Below are positions 45,161-54,760 of a DNA stretch of 64,000 bases, piece by piece. The position numbers were made by a program, and so were the translations under genes. Within the stretch, counting starts at the first letter, position 1. Every line of letters begins with the position of its first letter. The stretch is from Methyloversatilis sp. (GTDB taxonomy: Bacteria > Pseudomonadota > Gammaproteobacteria > Burkholderiales > Rhodocyclaceae), in assembly GCF_030696805.1 (NCBI RefSeq), contig NZ_JAUYRO010000117.1, forward strand, positions 1 through 64,000, given 5' to 3'. The notes under the pieces are model-generated. The model searched no databases, was not told the DNA's origin, and saw only the letters and a list, made by a program, of their open reading frames with translations.

Positions 45161-46443
45161 TGACCTTATCCGACGTTTTCGTGGTCGATGGCGCGCGCAC
45201 CCCCTTCCTGAAGGCGCGCAACGCGCCCGGCCCGTTCGCCGCCGCCGACCTCGCAGTGGCGGCCGGCAGTGCGCTGCTGTCGCGCCAGCGCTTCCGGCCG
45301 GATCAGCTCGATGAAGTCATCCTCGGCTGCGCGGCGCCGTCGGCCGACGAAGCGAACATCGGCCGCATTGCCGCGCTGCGCCTGGGTTGTGGCGACCGTG
45401 TGCCGGGCTGGACGGTGATGCGCAACTGCGCCAGCGGCATGCAGGCACTCGATTCGGGCATCGCCAACATCCAGCGCGGCCGCGCCGATCTGGTGCTGGC
45501 TGGCGGCGTCGATGCGCTGTCGCGCGCCCACCTGCTTTTTTCCGACGCCATGGTGCGCTGGCTGTCGCAGTGGTACGCGGCCAAAGGCATCGGCGCGCGC
45601 GCGCAGCTGCTGACGAAATTGCGCCCCGGCATGCTGGCGCCGGTCGTCGGTCTGCTGAAAGGCCTGACCGATCCGGTGATCGGCATCAATATGGGCCAGA
45701 CGGCCGAAAATCTCGCTGCGCGCTTCGGCATCAGCCGCACGCAGATGGATTTCCACGCCATGCGTTCGCACCAGCGCACCGCCGCCGCGCTCGATGCCGG
45801 TCATTTCGGCGAAGTCGTCCCGATCGCCGACGCCGGTGGACGTATCTATATGGAGGACGACGGCGTACGACGCGATTCGTCGGTGCCGCGGCTGGCAAAG
45901 CTGCGCCCGGTGTTCGACCGCGCGCACGGCCACATCACTGCCGGCAACAGTTCGCAGGTGACCGACGGTGCAGCCTGGCTGCTGCTGGCGTCGCGCAAGG
46001 CGGTGGACGAACACGGCCTGACGCCGCTCGGCCGCATTGTCGACACCGAGTGGGCCGGGCTGGACCCGGCGCAGATGGGGCTGGGGCCGGTGCATGCCGC
46101 CACGCCACTGCTGCAGCGCCACGGACTCGGGCTGAACGATCTGGATGCCTGGGAAATCAACGAAGCCTTCGCCGCTCAGGTCATCGGCTGCATCGAGGCG
46201 TGGAAAAGCGATGATTACTGCCGCACCGAGCTGGGCCTGCCCGGCGCGCTCGGCACGCTCGATGAGTGCCGGCTGAATGTCGACGGCGGCGCCATTGCGA
46301 TCGGTCACCCGGTCGGCGCCAGCGGCGCACGCATCGTGCTCCATCTGCTGCATGTGCTGCGCCGGCAGGGCGGCGGCCGCGGCATCGCGGCCATCTGCAT
46401 CGGCGGCGGGCAGGGCGGTGCCATGCTGGTGGAAACGACATGA
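45160..46443 (+). CDS. Acetyl-CoA C-acyltransferase (FadI-like thiolase)
   Basis: 427 residues; cleaves 3-ketoacyl-CoA to acetyl-CoA and a shortened acyl-CoA. Active-site cysteine is Cys90 (VMRNCASGMQALDSGIA), the histidine region is DAWEINEAFAAQVIGC, and GGAIAIGHPVGASGARI with CIGGGQGGAML completes the site. The length and DRVPGW region resemble FadI. It overlaps fadE by one base and the following gene by four. Confidence 0.9.
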   Translation: MTLSDVFVVDGARTPFLKARNAPGPFAAADLAVAAGSALLSRQRFRPDQLDEVILGCAAPSADEANIGRIAALRLGCGDRVPGWTVMRNCASGMQALDSGIANIQRGRADLVLAGGVDALSRAHLLFSDAMVRWLSQWYAAKGIGARAQLLTKLRPGMLAPVVGLLKGLTDPVIGINMGQTAENLAARFGISRTQMDFHAMRSHQRTAAALDAGHFGEVVPIADAGGRIYMEDDGVRRDSSVPRLAKLRPVFDRAHGHITAGNSSQVTDGAAWLLLASRKAVDEHGLTPLGRIVDTEWAGLDPAQMGLGPVHAATPLLQRHGLGLNDLDAWEINEAFAAQVIGCIEAWKSDDYCRTELGLPGALGTLDECRLNVDGGAIAIGHPVGASGARIVLHLLHVLRRQGGGRGIAAICIGGGQGGAMLVETT

Positions 46444-48392
46444 GTGCCGCAATGACGGAAGGGCTCAAGCACTGGCGCCTCGAGCGCGACGCGGAGGGCA
46501 TCGCCTGGCTCACTTTCGACCGAGCCGAAGAGAGCGTGAATACGCTGTCCGGTGAGGTCATGCGCGAACTGGCTAGCGTGCTCGACGCGCTCGACGCAGC
46601 GCCGCCGCGCGGGCTGGTCATTCTGTCCGGCAAGGCGAGCGGCTTCATTGCCGGCGCCGACATTGCCGAATTCGGACAGGTGATCGATCTGGCCGGCGCG
46701 CGTGCGTTGATCGAACGCGGCTGGAACCTGTTCAACCGGCTGGCGGCCGTGCGCTACCCGACCTGTGCGCTGGTGCGCGGTTTCTGCGTTGGCGGTGGCA
46801 CCGAACTGGCGCTGGCCTGCAACCGCATCGTCGCAGTCGATGACCCCGGTACCCGCTTTTCGCTGCCCGAAGTGATGCTGGGCATCGTGCCCGGCTGGGG
46901 CGGCATGCTCCGCCTGCCGGCCCGCATCGGCGCGCCGGCCGCACTCGACATGATGCTGACCGGTCGCGCGCTCGACGTGCGGCGTGCGAAGACGCTTGGC
47001 CTGGTCGACGACATCGCCCCGGCGCGCCTGATGCGCGAGCATGCCGCTGCCGCCGTGCTGTCGGGCGCGCCGCGCAAGCCACTTTCACTGCTGCAGCGCC
47101 TGCTGTCCGGGCCGCTGCGCAGCGTGGTGGCGAAGAAGGCCATGGCCGGCGTGGCCAAGCGCGCCAGTCGCCGGCACTACCCGGCGCCGTACGCCATCAT
47201 CGACATGTGGCGCGATTTCGGCGGCAATGCGCTGGCCGTGCCGGAGGGGCATGCTTCATCGATGGGCGCGCTGGTCGCCCATCCGACCACCGCCAACCTG
47301 CAGCGCGTGTACCACCTGCGCGAGCGCTTGCGCGGCTTCGGCAAGCCGGAAGGCGTCGAACTGCCGGTGGTCCGGCACGTGCATGTGGTGGGTGCCGGCG
47401 TCATGGGTGGCGACATCGCGGCCTGGTGCGCACTGCGCGGTTTCCGCGTGACGCTGCAGGACAGCAGTGCCGAGCGCATCGCCCCGGCGCTGCAGCGCGC
47501 CGCGAAGGCCTGGGGCCGCAAGTTCCGGCGCGACCGGCGCGGCCTGCGCGCCGCGCTAGACCGGCTGGTGCCGGACGTGACCGGCGACGGCGTAGCGGGG
47601 GCTGACGTCATCATTGAAGCGATCTACGAAAACCTCGAGGCGAAGCAGGCGCTGTTCCGTGACATCGAACGGCGCGCGAAGCCCGACGCGCTGATCGCCA
47701 CCAACACGTCCAGCCTGCGCGTCGAAGACATCGCCGCCGGCCTGCGCACGCCATCCCGCCTGGTCGGCATCCATTTCTTCAATCCGGTGGCGCAGATGCC
47801 GTTGGTCGAAGTGGTGAGCGGCGCTGCCAGCGATCCGCTGGCCGTGCAACGCGCCGCAGCCTTCGTCGGCGCGCTCGACAAGCTTCCGCTGCCGGTGGCC
47901 AGTCACCCCGGTTTCCTCGTCAATGCGGTGCTCGGCCCCTACATGCTGGAAGCGATGAAGTGCGTCGACGAGGGCATCGCACCCGAGGTGGTGGACCGCG
48001 CGGCACTGGATTTCGGCATGGCCATGGGGCCGGTCGAACTGATCGATACCGTCGGGCTCGACATCGCCCTGGCCGCGGGGGCGCGGTTGACCGGCGTCGC
48101 GCAGGCGCCGGCCTGCCTGCAGCGGCATGTCGATGCCGGGCGGCTCGGGCGCAAGACCGGCAGCGGGTTTTACGAATGGACCGACGGCAAGCCACAGCGC
48201 GGTGAGGTATCGTCCGTGCCCGACGGCCTGACCGAAAGGTTGCTGGCACCGCTGGTCGCCGTCACGCGCCGCTGCGTCGAACAGCAGGTGGTCGCCGATG
48301 CCGATCTGGCCGATGCCGGCCTGATCTTCGGCGCCGGCTTCGCGCCCTGGACCGGCGGCCCGCTGCATCACGAACGCCTGAAACCTCACTGA
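46440..48392 (+). CDS. Enoyl-CoA hydratase / 3-hydroxyacyl-CoA dehydrogenase (FadJ/FadB order)
   Basis: 650 residues. Enoyl-CoA hydratase/isomerase domain at residues about 1-200 (GKASGFIAGADIAEFGQVID and CVGGGTELALACNRIVAVD) followed by the NAD-dependent dehydrogenase (VHVVGAGVMGGDIAAWCALR and NTSSLRVEDIAAGLRTPSRL with HFFNPVAQMPLVEVV). Middle two steps of beta-oxidation. ATG 46440 overlaps the thiolase stop; 46452 is an alternative start. Confidence 0.9.
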   Translation: MSAAMTEGLKHWRLERDAEGIAWLTFDRAEESVNTLSGEVMRELASVLDALDAAPPRGLVILSGKASGFIAGADIAEFGQVIDLAGARALIERGWNLFNRLAAVRYPTCALVRGFCVGGGTELALACNRIVAVDDPGTRFSLPEVMLGIVPGWGGMLRLPARIGAPAALDMMLTGRALDVRRAKTLGLVDDIAPARLMREHAAAAVLSGAPRKPLSLLQRLLSGPLRSVVAKKAMAGVAKRASRRHYPAPYAIIDMWRDFGGNALAVPEGHASSMGALVAHPTTANLQRVYHLRERLRGFGKPEGVELPVVRHVHVVGAGVMGGDIAAWCALRGFRVTLQDSSAERIAPALQRAAKAWGRKFRRDRRGLRAALDRLVPDVTGDGVAGADVIIEAIYENLEAKQALFRDIERRAKPDALIATNTSSLRVEDIAAGLRTPSRLVGIHFFNPVAQMPLVEVVSGAASDPLAVQRAAAFVGALDKLPLPVASHPGFLVNAVLGPYMLEAMKCVDEGIAPEVVDRAALDFGMAMGPVELIDTVGLDIALAAGARLTGVAQAPACLQRHVDAGRLGRKTGSGFYEWTDGKPQRGEVSSVPDGLTERLLAPLVAVTRRCVEQQVVADADLADAGLIFGAGFAPWTGGPLHHERLKPH

Positions 48393-48413
48393 CCCCTTTT
48401 CGAGCATCGAACC

Positions 48414-48809
48414 ATGAATGATTCCGTACAGACCCTGCCCGACGACCAACCGGCGCTGCGCCTGCTGCCGATGCCGCGTGACCTCAATGCCGCGGGCGAC
48501 ATATTCGGCGGCTGGGTCATGTCGCAGGTGGATGTGGCCGGTTCGATCGCGGCGATGCGCCGCACCCGCTCGCGTGTGGTGACGGTGGCGGTCAATTCCT
48601 TCGTGTTCCTGCAGCCGATCACCACCCAGTACCTCGTGTCTTTCTATGCGTCGGTGGCGCGGGTCGGCAACACTTCGATCACCGTCGATGTGACGGTCTA
48701 TGCGGAAACGGGTTACGAAAACATACAGATAAAGAAGGTGGCGGAGGCGACGTTGACCTATGTTGCAGTGGGCGAAGAAGGGCAGAAGCTGAATATTCCG
48801 AAAGATTGA
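48414..48809 (+). CDS. yciA: Acyl-CoA thioesterase, YciA type
   Basis: 131 residues, single hotdog domain: LLPMPRDLNAAGDIFGGWVM with the catalytic Asp in NAAGDIFGG, and VTVAVNSFVFLQPITTQY. YciA hydrolyses a broad range of acyl-CoAs. The gene is 21 nt after the dehydrogenase, in the fad operon. Confidence 0.9.
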   Translation: MNDSVQTLPDDQPALRLLPMPRDLNAAGDIFGGWVMSQVDVAGSIAAMRRTRSRVVTVAVNSFVFLQPITTQYLVSFYASVARVGNTSITVDVTVYAETGYENIQIKKVAEATLTYVAVGEEGQKLNIPKD

Positions 48810-48833
48810 CCGTTACAGCGCTGTACGGTCACT

Positions 48834-48865
48834 CCAGCCCCACTTCAGCGGTGAAGCGGGGCTGG
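48834..48865 (+). terminator. Strong hairpin between yciA and fadL
   Basis: CCAGCCCC (48834-48841) pairs with GGGGCTGG (48858-48865), with an inner CTTCA/TGAAG pair. A second bulged hairpin (ACCG...CGGT) precedes it at 48810-48829. There is no T-run, so this may be a partial terminator, attenuator or RNA stabiliser. Confidence 0.5.
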
Positions 48866-48893
48866 GCAACGCATAACCAGGCGAGGAGCTGAA

Positions 48894-50183
48894 ATGTCAT
48901 CACACAACAAATTTGCAGGTTCCGATCTGCCGTTTGCACGTCTGGCCGTGCTGATCGGACTGACGGTGTCCGGTCAGGCCATGGCGGCCGGCTTTGCGGT
49001 ACAGAACCAGAACGGGGCCGGTACGGCTACCGCATTTGCCGGTGCCGCCGCTGTCGCGGACGACGCCAGCACGATCTACTTCAACCCGGCAGGCATGACC
49101 TATCTGCCGATGGGGCACAGCATTTCGGTCGCTGGCACCCTGCTGCACCGGTCGCTGAAGTTCGACGACCGTGGTTCGAATGCGCTGGGCCCGTTCCCGC
49201 TTGGCGATGATGGCGGCGAGGGCGGTGGCCTGTCGCTGATACCGGCCGGCTACTACAGCTACGCGATCAACGACCGTTTCCGCATCGGTGTCGGCGTGTC
49301 CGCCACCTTCGGCAACAAGACCGACTACAGCACCACTTTTCTCGGTCGCTTCCAGGGCAATTATGTCGATCTGAAGGCGCTGAACATCAATCCGTCGGTC
49401 GCGTGGCGCGTCAATGACCAGTTGTCGATCGGCGCCGGCATCAGTTTCGTCAAGCTCGAAGGCGATATCCAGCAGCAGCTCCCGGTAGGCGGCTTCCCGA
49501 ATGCGCGCAACCGGCTCGAAGCCGACGACACGGCGATGGGATTCAATGTCGGCCTGATGTATCAGGTGACGCCGGCGATGCGCGTCGGCCTGTCCTACCG
49601 CTCGAAGATCGACTTCCGGCTCAAAGGCGAAGCAAGCGCGACCGAAGCCGGACTGGCGACCGGCGTGACCCCGGCGTTCGCGAGAATCGAACTGCCCGAT
49701 ACCTTTTCGGTGGCGGTGCATCACCAGATCACCGACCGCTGGGAAGCCATGGGCGACTACACCTGGACTGGCTGGTCGTCCTTCAAGTCGCTCGACGTGC
49801 GCAATGACACGACCGGTGCGCGCCTGACCAATCCGGAATATGACTTCCGCGACAGCTGGCGCATCGGCTACGGCGCGGCCTACAAATACACCGAAGCGCT
49901 GAAGCTGCGCTTCGGCGTTGCGTTCGACAAGTCGCCGGTGCATGACGAAACGACACGCACGCTGACGCTGCCCGACAGCGACCGCTACTGGGTGGCGATC
50001 GGTGCGCGTTATGCGCTGACGCCGAAATCGACGATCGATGTCGGCTACGCGCACATTTTCTTCGACCGCGAAGGCATCGACCGGCGCACCATCGTCGGCA
50101 CCACGCCGACCGGCCAGATCATCCGCGGCAAGTTCGACGCCAGCGCCGACCTGCTGTCGGTGCAGTACAACCAGACCTTCTGA
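48894..50183 (+). CDS. fadL: Long-chain fatty acid outer-membrane transporter FadL
   Basis: 429 residues of the OmpP1/FadL/TodX family. Signal peptide ends about residue 32 (SGQAMAAGFAVQNQNGAGTA), followed by the FadL hatch region ASTIYFNPAGMTYLPMG and beta-barrel strands to the terminal aromatic residue (VQYNQTF). It imports fatty acids across the outer membrane. Located between two beta-oxidation modules. Confidence 0.92.
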   Translation: MSSHNKFAGSDLPFARLAVLIGLTVSGQAMAAGFAVQNQNGAGTATAFAGAAAVADDASTIYFNPAGMTYLPMGHSISVAGTLLHRSLKFDDRGSNALGPFPLGDDGGEGGGLSLIPAGYYSYAINDRFRIGVGVSATFGNKTDYSTTFLGRFQGNYVDLKALNINPSVAWRVNDQLSIGAGISFVKLEGDIQQQLPVGGFPNARNRLEADDTAMGFNVGLMYQVTPAMRVGLSYRSKIDFRLKGEASATEAGLATGVTPAFARIELPDTFSVAVHHQITDRWEAMGDYTWTGWSSFKSLDVRNDTTGARLTNPEYDFRDSWRIGYGAAYKYTEALKLRFGVAFDKSPVHDETTRTLTLPDSDRYWVAIGARYALTPKSTIDVGYAHIFFDREGIDRRTIVGTTPTGQIIRGKFDASADLLSVQYNQTF

Positions 50184-50289
50184 TGCCTCACCGGCCGGCG
50201 TCCGCAAGGCGCTGGCCGATGCGCCGCTTCTGTTTTTACGGTGACCCGGCTGCACTCGGCGGTCGGAATTCCGCTTCCGGGAGACCGCC

Positions 50290-52689
50290 ATGTCCCGTCC
50301 CATCCCCCTTCAGTTCCGAATCCGTCGTGTGGCTGTGCTCGGTGCCGGCGTCATGGGTGCGCAGATCGCTGCGCACTGCGCCAACGCCAATGTGTCGGTC
50401 GTGTTGTTCGATCTTGCCGCGAAGGAGGGCGACCCGGACGGCATCGTCAAGCGTGCACTCGACGGCCTGAAGAAGCTCGAACCGGCGCCGCTGGCGACTG
50501 CCGACCGGCTGGCGCTGATCGAGGTCGGGAACTACGACCGCGACCTCGCGCGGCTGGGCGAGTGCGATCTCGTGATCGAAGCCATCGCCGAACGCATGGA
50601 CTGGAAGCACGGTCTTTACGAGAAGGTCGCGCCGCACCTGCGCGCCGACGCCATCTTCGCCAGCAACACCTCCGGCCTGTCGATCAACGCACTGGCCGAC
50701 GGCTGCCCGGACAGCCTGCGCAGCCGCTTCTGCGGTGTGCATTTCTTCAACCCGCCGCGCTACATGTCGCTGGTCGAGCTGATTCCGTCGCGCTCGACCG
50801 ACGCGGCGCTGCTCGATGCGCTGGAAACCTTCCTGACGACGACGCTGGGCAAGAACGTGGTGCGCGCGCTCGACACGCCGAACTTCGTCGCCAACCGGGT
50901 CGGCGTGTTTTCGATGCTGGCGGCGATGCACCACACCGAGCGCCTCGGTCTGGGCTTCGACGAGGTCGATGCGCTGACCGGCCCGGCGATCGGCCGGCCG
51001 AAGTCGGCCACCTACCGCACCGCCGACGTGGTCGGGCTGGACACCTTGCTGCACGTCGTGAAAACCATGACCGACAACCTGCCGGCCGACCCTTGGCATC
51101 GCTACTACACCGCGCCGGCCTGGCTCGCCGCGCTGGTCGGCCAGGGCGCGCTGGGCCAGAAGACGAAGCTTGGCGTGTATCGCAAGGACGGCCGGCAGAT
51201 CAAGGTGCTGGATCTGGCGACGCAGGACTACCGCGATTCGGCCGGCGCCATCGCAGACGAAGTGCAGGCCATCCTCGCCGAGCGCGACCCGCAGATGAAA
51301 CTGGCAGCGCTGCGCGCGTCGGCGCATCCGCAGGCGCAGTTCCTGTGGTCCGTCTTTCGCGACGTATTCCATTACGTGGCCGTGCATCTTGCAGACATCG
51401 CACACACCGCGCGCGACGTCGATTTCGCCATGCGCTGGGGCTTCGGCTGGCAGACCGGGCCGTTCGAAACCTGGCAGGCCGCCGGCTGGCAGCAGGTTGC
51501 CGGCTGGCTGCGCGACGACATCGCCGCCGGCCGCACGATGAGCGACGCACCGCTGCCGGCCTGGGTATTCGAACGGCACAGTGCGCACGAAGCCGGTGCA
51601 TCGTGGTCGGCGTCGGCCGCCATGGTGCAGCCGCGTGCATCGCTGCCAGCCCATGCACGCCAGCTGTTTCCCGAACTCGTGCTCGGCGAAACCCGGCGTG
51701 CCACGCACACGATCTGGGAAGGCGACGAGGTCCGGCTATGGACGCTGGACGACGCCGACGGCGAACGCGCACCGGTGCTGTCGTTCAGGAGCCGTATGTC
51801 GGCCATCGGCCCGAAGGTGCTCGAAGGCGTGCGCGAAGCCATCGCCCGCGCCGAGCGCGACTTCGATGCACTGGTCATCTGGCAGCCGCAGGGGCCGTTT
51901 TCGGTCGGCGCCAACCTGAAGCAGATCCGACCGGTGCTCGAAGCGGGTGACTTCAAGGCGCTGGATGGCGTCATCAACGACTTCCAGCAGGCGTCGCAGG
52001 CGATCAAGCACGCCCGGATTCCGGTCATCACCGCAGTGCAGAACATGGCGCTGGGCGGCGGCTGCGAATTCGTCATGCACTCGCCGCGCGCCGTGGTGGC
52101 GCTGGAAAGCTATATCGGCCTGGTCGAAGCGGGCGTCGGCCTGATTCCGGCCGGCGGCGGCTGCAAGGAATTTGCACTGCGCGCCTCACGGGCGGCCGAA
52201 GCATCGGCGACCAAGGACCCGATGAATTTCCTGCAGTCGGTGTTCCAGACCATCGCCATGGCGAATGTGTCGAAAAGCGCGCGCCACGCGCAGGAACTCG
52301 GTCTGCTGAAACCGGACGACGTGGTCGTGATGCATGCCGGCGAATTGCTGCATGTGGCGCGACGCAACGCGATCGCCATGGCCGACAGCGCCTGGCGGCC
52401 GGCGCTGCAGGCGTCGAACATCATGGTGGCCGGACGCAGCGGCATCGCCACGCTTGAAATGATGCTGGTGAACATGCGCGAGGGCGGCCTGATTTCAGCG
52501 CACGACTATCGCGTGGCGCGCGCGGCGGCTGTGGCGCTGTGCGGCGGCGAGATCGAAACCGGCTCGCGGGTGAGCGAGCAGTGGTTGCTCGAAGTCGAGC
52601 GCGCGGAGTTCGTCGCGCTGCTGCGAACGCCCGAAACGCAGGCGCGCATCGCGCACATGATGGACACCGGCAAGCCCTTGCGGAACTGA
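50290..52689 (+). CDS. 3-hydroxyacyl-CoA dehydrogenase / enoyl-CoA hydratase (dehydrogenase first)
   Basis: 799 residues with reversed domain order: dehydrogenase at the N-terminus (RRVAVLGAGVMGAQIAAHCA and NTSGLSINALADGCPD, HFFNPPRYMSLVELIPS), hydratase towards the C-terminus (QNMALGGGCEFVMHSPRAVV). This type is common in Betaproteobacteria and Pseudomonas, paired with its own thiolase, as here. About 106 nt after fadL; GGAG-type site before ATG. Confidence 0.9.
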   Translation: MSRPIPLQFRIRRVAVLGAGVMGAQIAAHCANANVSVVLFDLAAKEGDPDGIVKRALDGLKKLEPAPLATADRLALIEVGNYDRDLARLGECDLVIEAIAERMDWKHGLYEKVAPHLRADAIFASNTSGLSINALADGCPDSLRSRFCGVHFFNPPRYMSLVELIPSRSTDAALLDALETFLTTTLGKNVVRALDTPNFVANRVGVFSMLAAMHHTERLGLGFDEVDALTGPAIGRPKSATYRTADVVGLDTLLHVVKTMTDNLPADPWHRYYTAPAWLAALVGQGALGQKTKLGVYRKDGRQIKVLDLATQDYRDSAGAIADEVQAILAERDPQMKLAALRASAHPQAQFLWSVFRDVFHYVAVHLADIAHTARDVDFAMRWGFGWQTGPFETWQAAGWQQVAGWLRDDIAAGRTMSDAPLPAWVFERHSAHEAGASWSASAAMVQPRASLPAHARQLFPELVLGETRRATHTIWEGDEVRLWTLDDADGERAPVLSFRSRMSAIGPKVLEGVREAIARAERDFDALVIWQPQGPFSVGANLKQIRPVLEAGDFKALDGVINDFQQASQAIKHARIPVITAVQNMALGGGCEFVMHSPRAVVALESYIGLVEAGVGLIPAGGGCKEFALRASRAAEASATKDPMNFLQSVFQTIAMANVSKSARHAQELGLLKPDDVVVMHAGELLHVARRNAIAMADSAWRPALQASNIMVAGRSGIATLEMMLVNMREGGLISAHDYRVARAAAVALCGGEIETGSRVSEQWLLEVERAEFVALLRTPETQARIAHMMDTGKPLRN

Positions 52690-52699
52690 GGAGACAGTC

Positions 52700-53899
52700 A
52701 TGACACGACAGATCCAGGATGCCTACATCGTCGCCGCAAAACGCACGGCCGTGGCGCGCAAGAACGGTGCCTTCCGCCATGTGCGGCCGGACGACATGCT
52801 GGCGCACGTGCTGCGCGGCACGGTCGCCGCCGTGCCGGCTTTCGACCTGAACGAGATCGGCGATGTGGTCGTCGGCTGCGCGATGCCGGAAGGCGAACAA
52901 GGCATGAATGTGGCGCGCATCGGCGTGCTGCTGGCCGGCTTTCCGGTGTCGGTGCCGGGCATCACGGTGAACCGCTTCTGCGCCAGCGGACTCAACGCCG
53001 TGGCCGATGCGGCGATGAAAATCATGACCGGCCAGTGCGACATCGCCATCGGCGCCGGTACCGAATCGATGACCGTCATGCCGACCATGATGGGCAACAA
53101 GGTGAGCGTGAATCCGCGCGCCTTCGAATCTGATGAACACGTCGCCATCGCCTATGGCATGGGTCTGACCGCGGAGAAGGTGGTGCAGCGATACGGGGTG
53201 TCGCGCGAGGATCAGGACGCCTTCGCGCTGGCGTCGCACCACAAGGCGCTGGCCGCGATCGCCGCCGGCCGCTTCCGCGACGAGGTGCTGCCCTACACGG
53301 TGCGCAGCCATCTGCCCGATCTGGCGAGCAATACGGTACGCATGACCGAGCGCGTTTTCGACACCGACGAAGGCCCGCGCGCCGATTCGAGCGCGCAAGC
53401 GCTGGCGAAGCTGCGTCCGGCCTTTTCGGCGCGCGGCTCCGTCACCGCCGGCAACAGTTCGCAGATGTCGGATGGCGCAGCCGCCGTGCTGCTGATGTCG
53501 GAAGCCGCGATGAAGCGCATCGGCGCCGTGCCGATTGCCCGCTTTCGTGGTTTTTCGATCGCTGGCGTGCCGCCGGAAATCATGGGCATCGGACCGGTCG
53601 AGGCTATTCCGAAGGCGCTGAAACTGGCCGGTCTGGCGCAGGACGACATCGACTGGATCGAGCTCAACGAAGCCTTCGCCGCGCAGGCGCTGGCGGTGAT
53701 ACGCACGCTGGGGCTGGACCCGGCGAAGGTGAATCCGCTCGGCGGCGCGATCGCGCTCGGTCACCCGCTGGGTGCCACCGGCGCCATCAGAACTGCCACC
53801 GTCATCGCTGCGATGCAGCGCAACGAGGCGCGCATCGGCTTGGTGACGATGTGCATCGGCACCGGCATGGGCGCCGCAGGGATATTCGAGAAGGTGTGA
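52700..53899 (+). CDS. Acetyl-CoA C-acyltransferase (FadA-like thiolase)
   Basis: 399 residues. Active-site Cys94 (TVNRFCASGLNAVADAA), His region WIELNEAFAAQALAVIRTLG, GGAIALGHPLGATGAIRT and final Cys in MCIGTGMGAAG are all present. It begins 10 nt after the second dehydrogenase/hydratase, with which it forms the second beta-oxidation module. Confidence 0.92.
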   Translation: MTRQIQDAYIVAAKRTAVARKNGAFRHVRPDDMLAHVLRGTVAAVPAFDLNEIGDVVVGCAMPEGEQGMNVARIGVLLAGFPVSVPGITVNRFCASGLNAVADAAMKIMTGQCDIAIGAGTESMTVMPTMMGNKVSVNPRAFESDEHVAIAYGMGLTAEKVVQRYGVSREDQDAFALASHHKALAAIAAGRFRDEVLPYTVRSHLPDLASNTVRMTERVFDTDEGPRADSSAQALAKLRPAFSARGSVTAGNSSQMSDGAAAVLLMSEAAMKRIGAVPIARFRGFSIAGVPPEIMGIGPVEAIPKALKLAGLAQDDIDWIELNEAFAAQALAVIRTLGLDPAKVNPLGGAIALGHPLGATGAIRTATVIAAMQRNEARIGLVTMCIGTGMGAAGIFEKV

Positions 53900-53922
53900 G
53901 CGCGTGTCAGCGCCGACGGTCG

Positions 53923-53943
53923 GAACCGGCGATATGCCGGTCC
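53923..53943. terminator. Hairpin between thiolase and dsbC
   Basis: ACCGGC (53925-53930), GATAT loop, GCCGGT (53936-53941). The two genes converge here. Lacking a T-run, it is a weak terminator candidate. Confidence 0.4.
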
Positions 53944-53953
53944 CGGATCAGCC

Positions 53954-54673
53954 TTACTTGATGGCGGAAAGACGCTTTTCGAGTTGCGCCACCGGCACGT
54001 AGCCCGGAATGCGCTCGCCCGTGCTCAGGAATATGGTCGGCGTACCGCGCACCCGGTACTTTTCGCCCAGCGCCGCTGCCTTCTGGAAGCCGGCCATGTC
54101 GCACGACGCGGCGGCAGACGCCGGCGCGACATTGCCAGTCATCCAGTCATTCCAGGCCTTCAGCCGGTCGGGCGAGCACCAGATTGCTTCCGACTTCTTC
54201 ACCGAATCGGGGCCCAGCACCGGTGTCAGGAAGGTGTAGACGGTCACGTTGTCCATCGTCAGCAGTTCCTTCGCCAGCTTCTTGCAGTAACCGCAATTCG
54301 GATCTTCGAAGGTCGCGAACACCCGCTTGCCGGTTCCGCGCACCTGCTTGATCGCGAGCTCAAGCGGCAATTCGGCGAAGTTGATGCCTGACAGCTGATT
54401 CACCCGCTGCTGCGTGATGTTCTGGCGCGACTTCGCATCGAGGATTTCGCCCAGGATGAGGTAATTCGCCTTCTCGTCGGTGTACAGGATTTCTCCGCCA
54501 ATGCGGACTTCATACAGGCCGAGGTAGGGCGTCTTGGTGACGCCCTCGACCTTGGAGCCGTTGCCGATGGCGGTTTCGACGGCGGTCTTGATCGAATCTT
54601 CAACCGGACCCGCGAAGGCAACCGATGCGGCGGCGAGCGCGCACAGCAGTGCGGCGGTGTGCTTGATGGACAT
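53954..54673 (-). CDS. dsbC: Periplasmic thiol-disulfide isomerase DsbC
   Basis: 239 residues. A signal peptide (HTAALLCALAAASVAFAGPV) precedes the DsbC dimerisation domain and a thioredoxin-fold domain with CGYC active site at 127-130 (FEDPNCGYCKKLAKELL) and the cis-Pro in RGTPTIFLSTGERIPGY. DsbC corrects wrong disulfide bonds and is kept reduced by DsbD. Two further cysteines (WCSPDR and SCDMAG) form the structural disulfide. Start set by signal peptide and upstream AGGAG. Confidence 0.93.
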   Translation of the reverse strand: MSIKHTAALLCALAAASVAFAGPVEDSIKTAVETAIGNGSKVEGVTKTPYLGLYEVRIGGEILYTDEKANYLILGEILDAKSRQNITQQRVNQLSGINFAELPLELAIKQVRGTGKRVFATFEDPNCGYCKKLAKELLTMDNVTVYTFLTPVLGPDSVKKSEAIWCSPDRLKAWNDWMTGNVAPASAAASCDMAGFQKAAALGEKYRVRGTPTIFLSTGERIPGYVPVAQLEKRLSAIK

Positions 54674-54760
54674 TGAAACTCCTGTTGGGGCGCTGTGTTG
54701 GCGGCCCCGATGGGCCGGATTTCTTTCGTGCGATCGTTCGTGCAATATTTCGTGCGCCAA

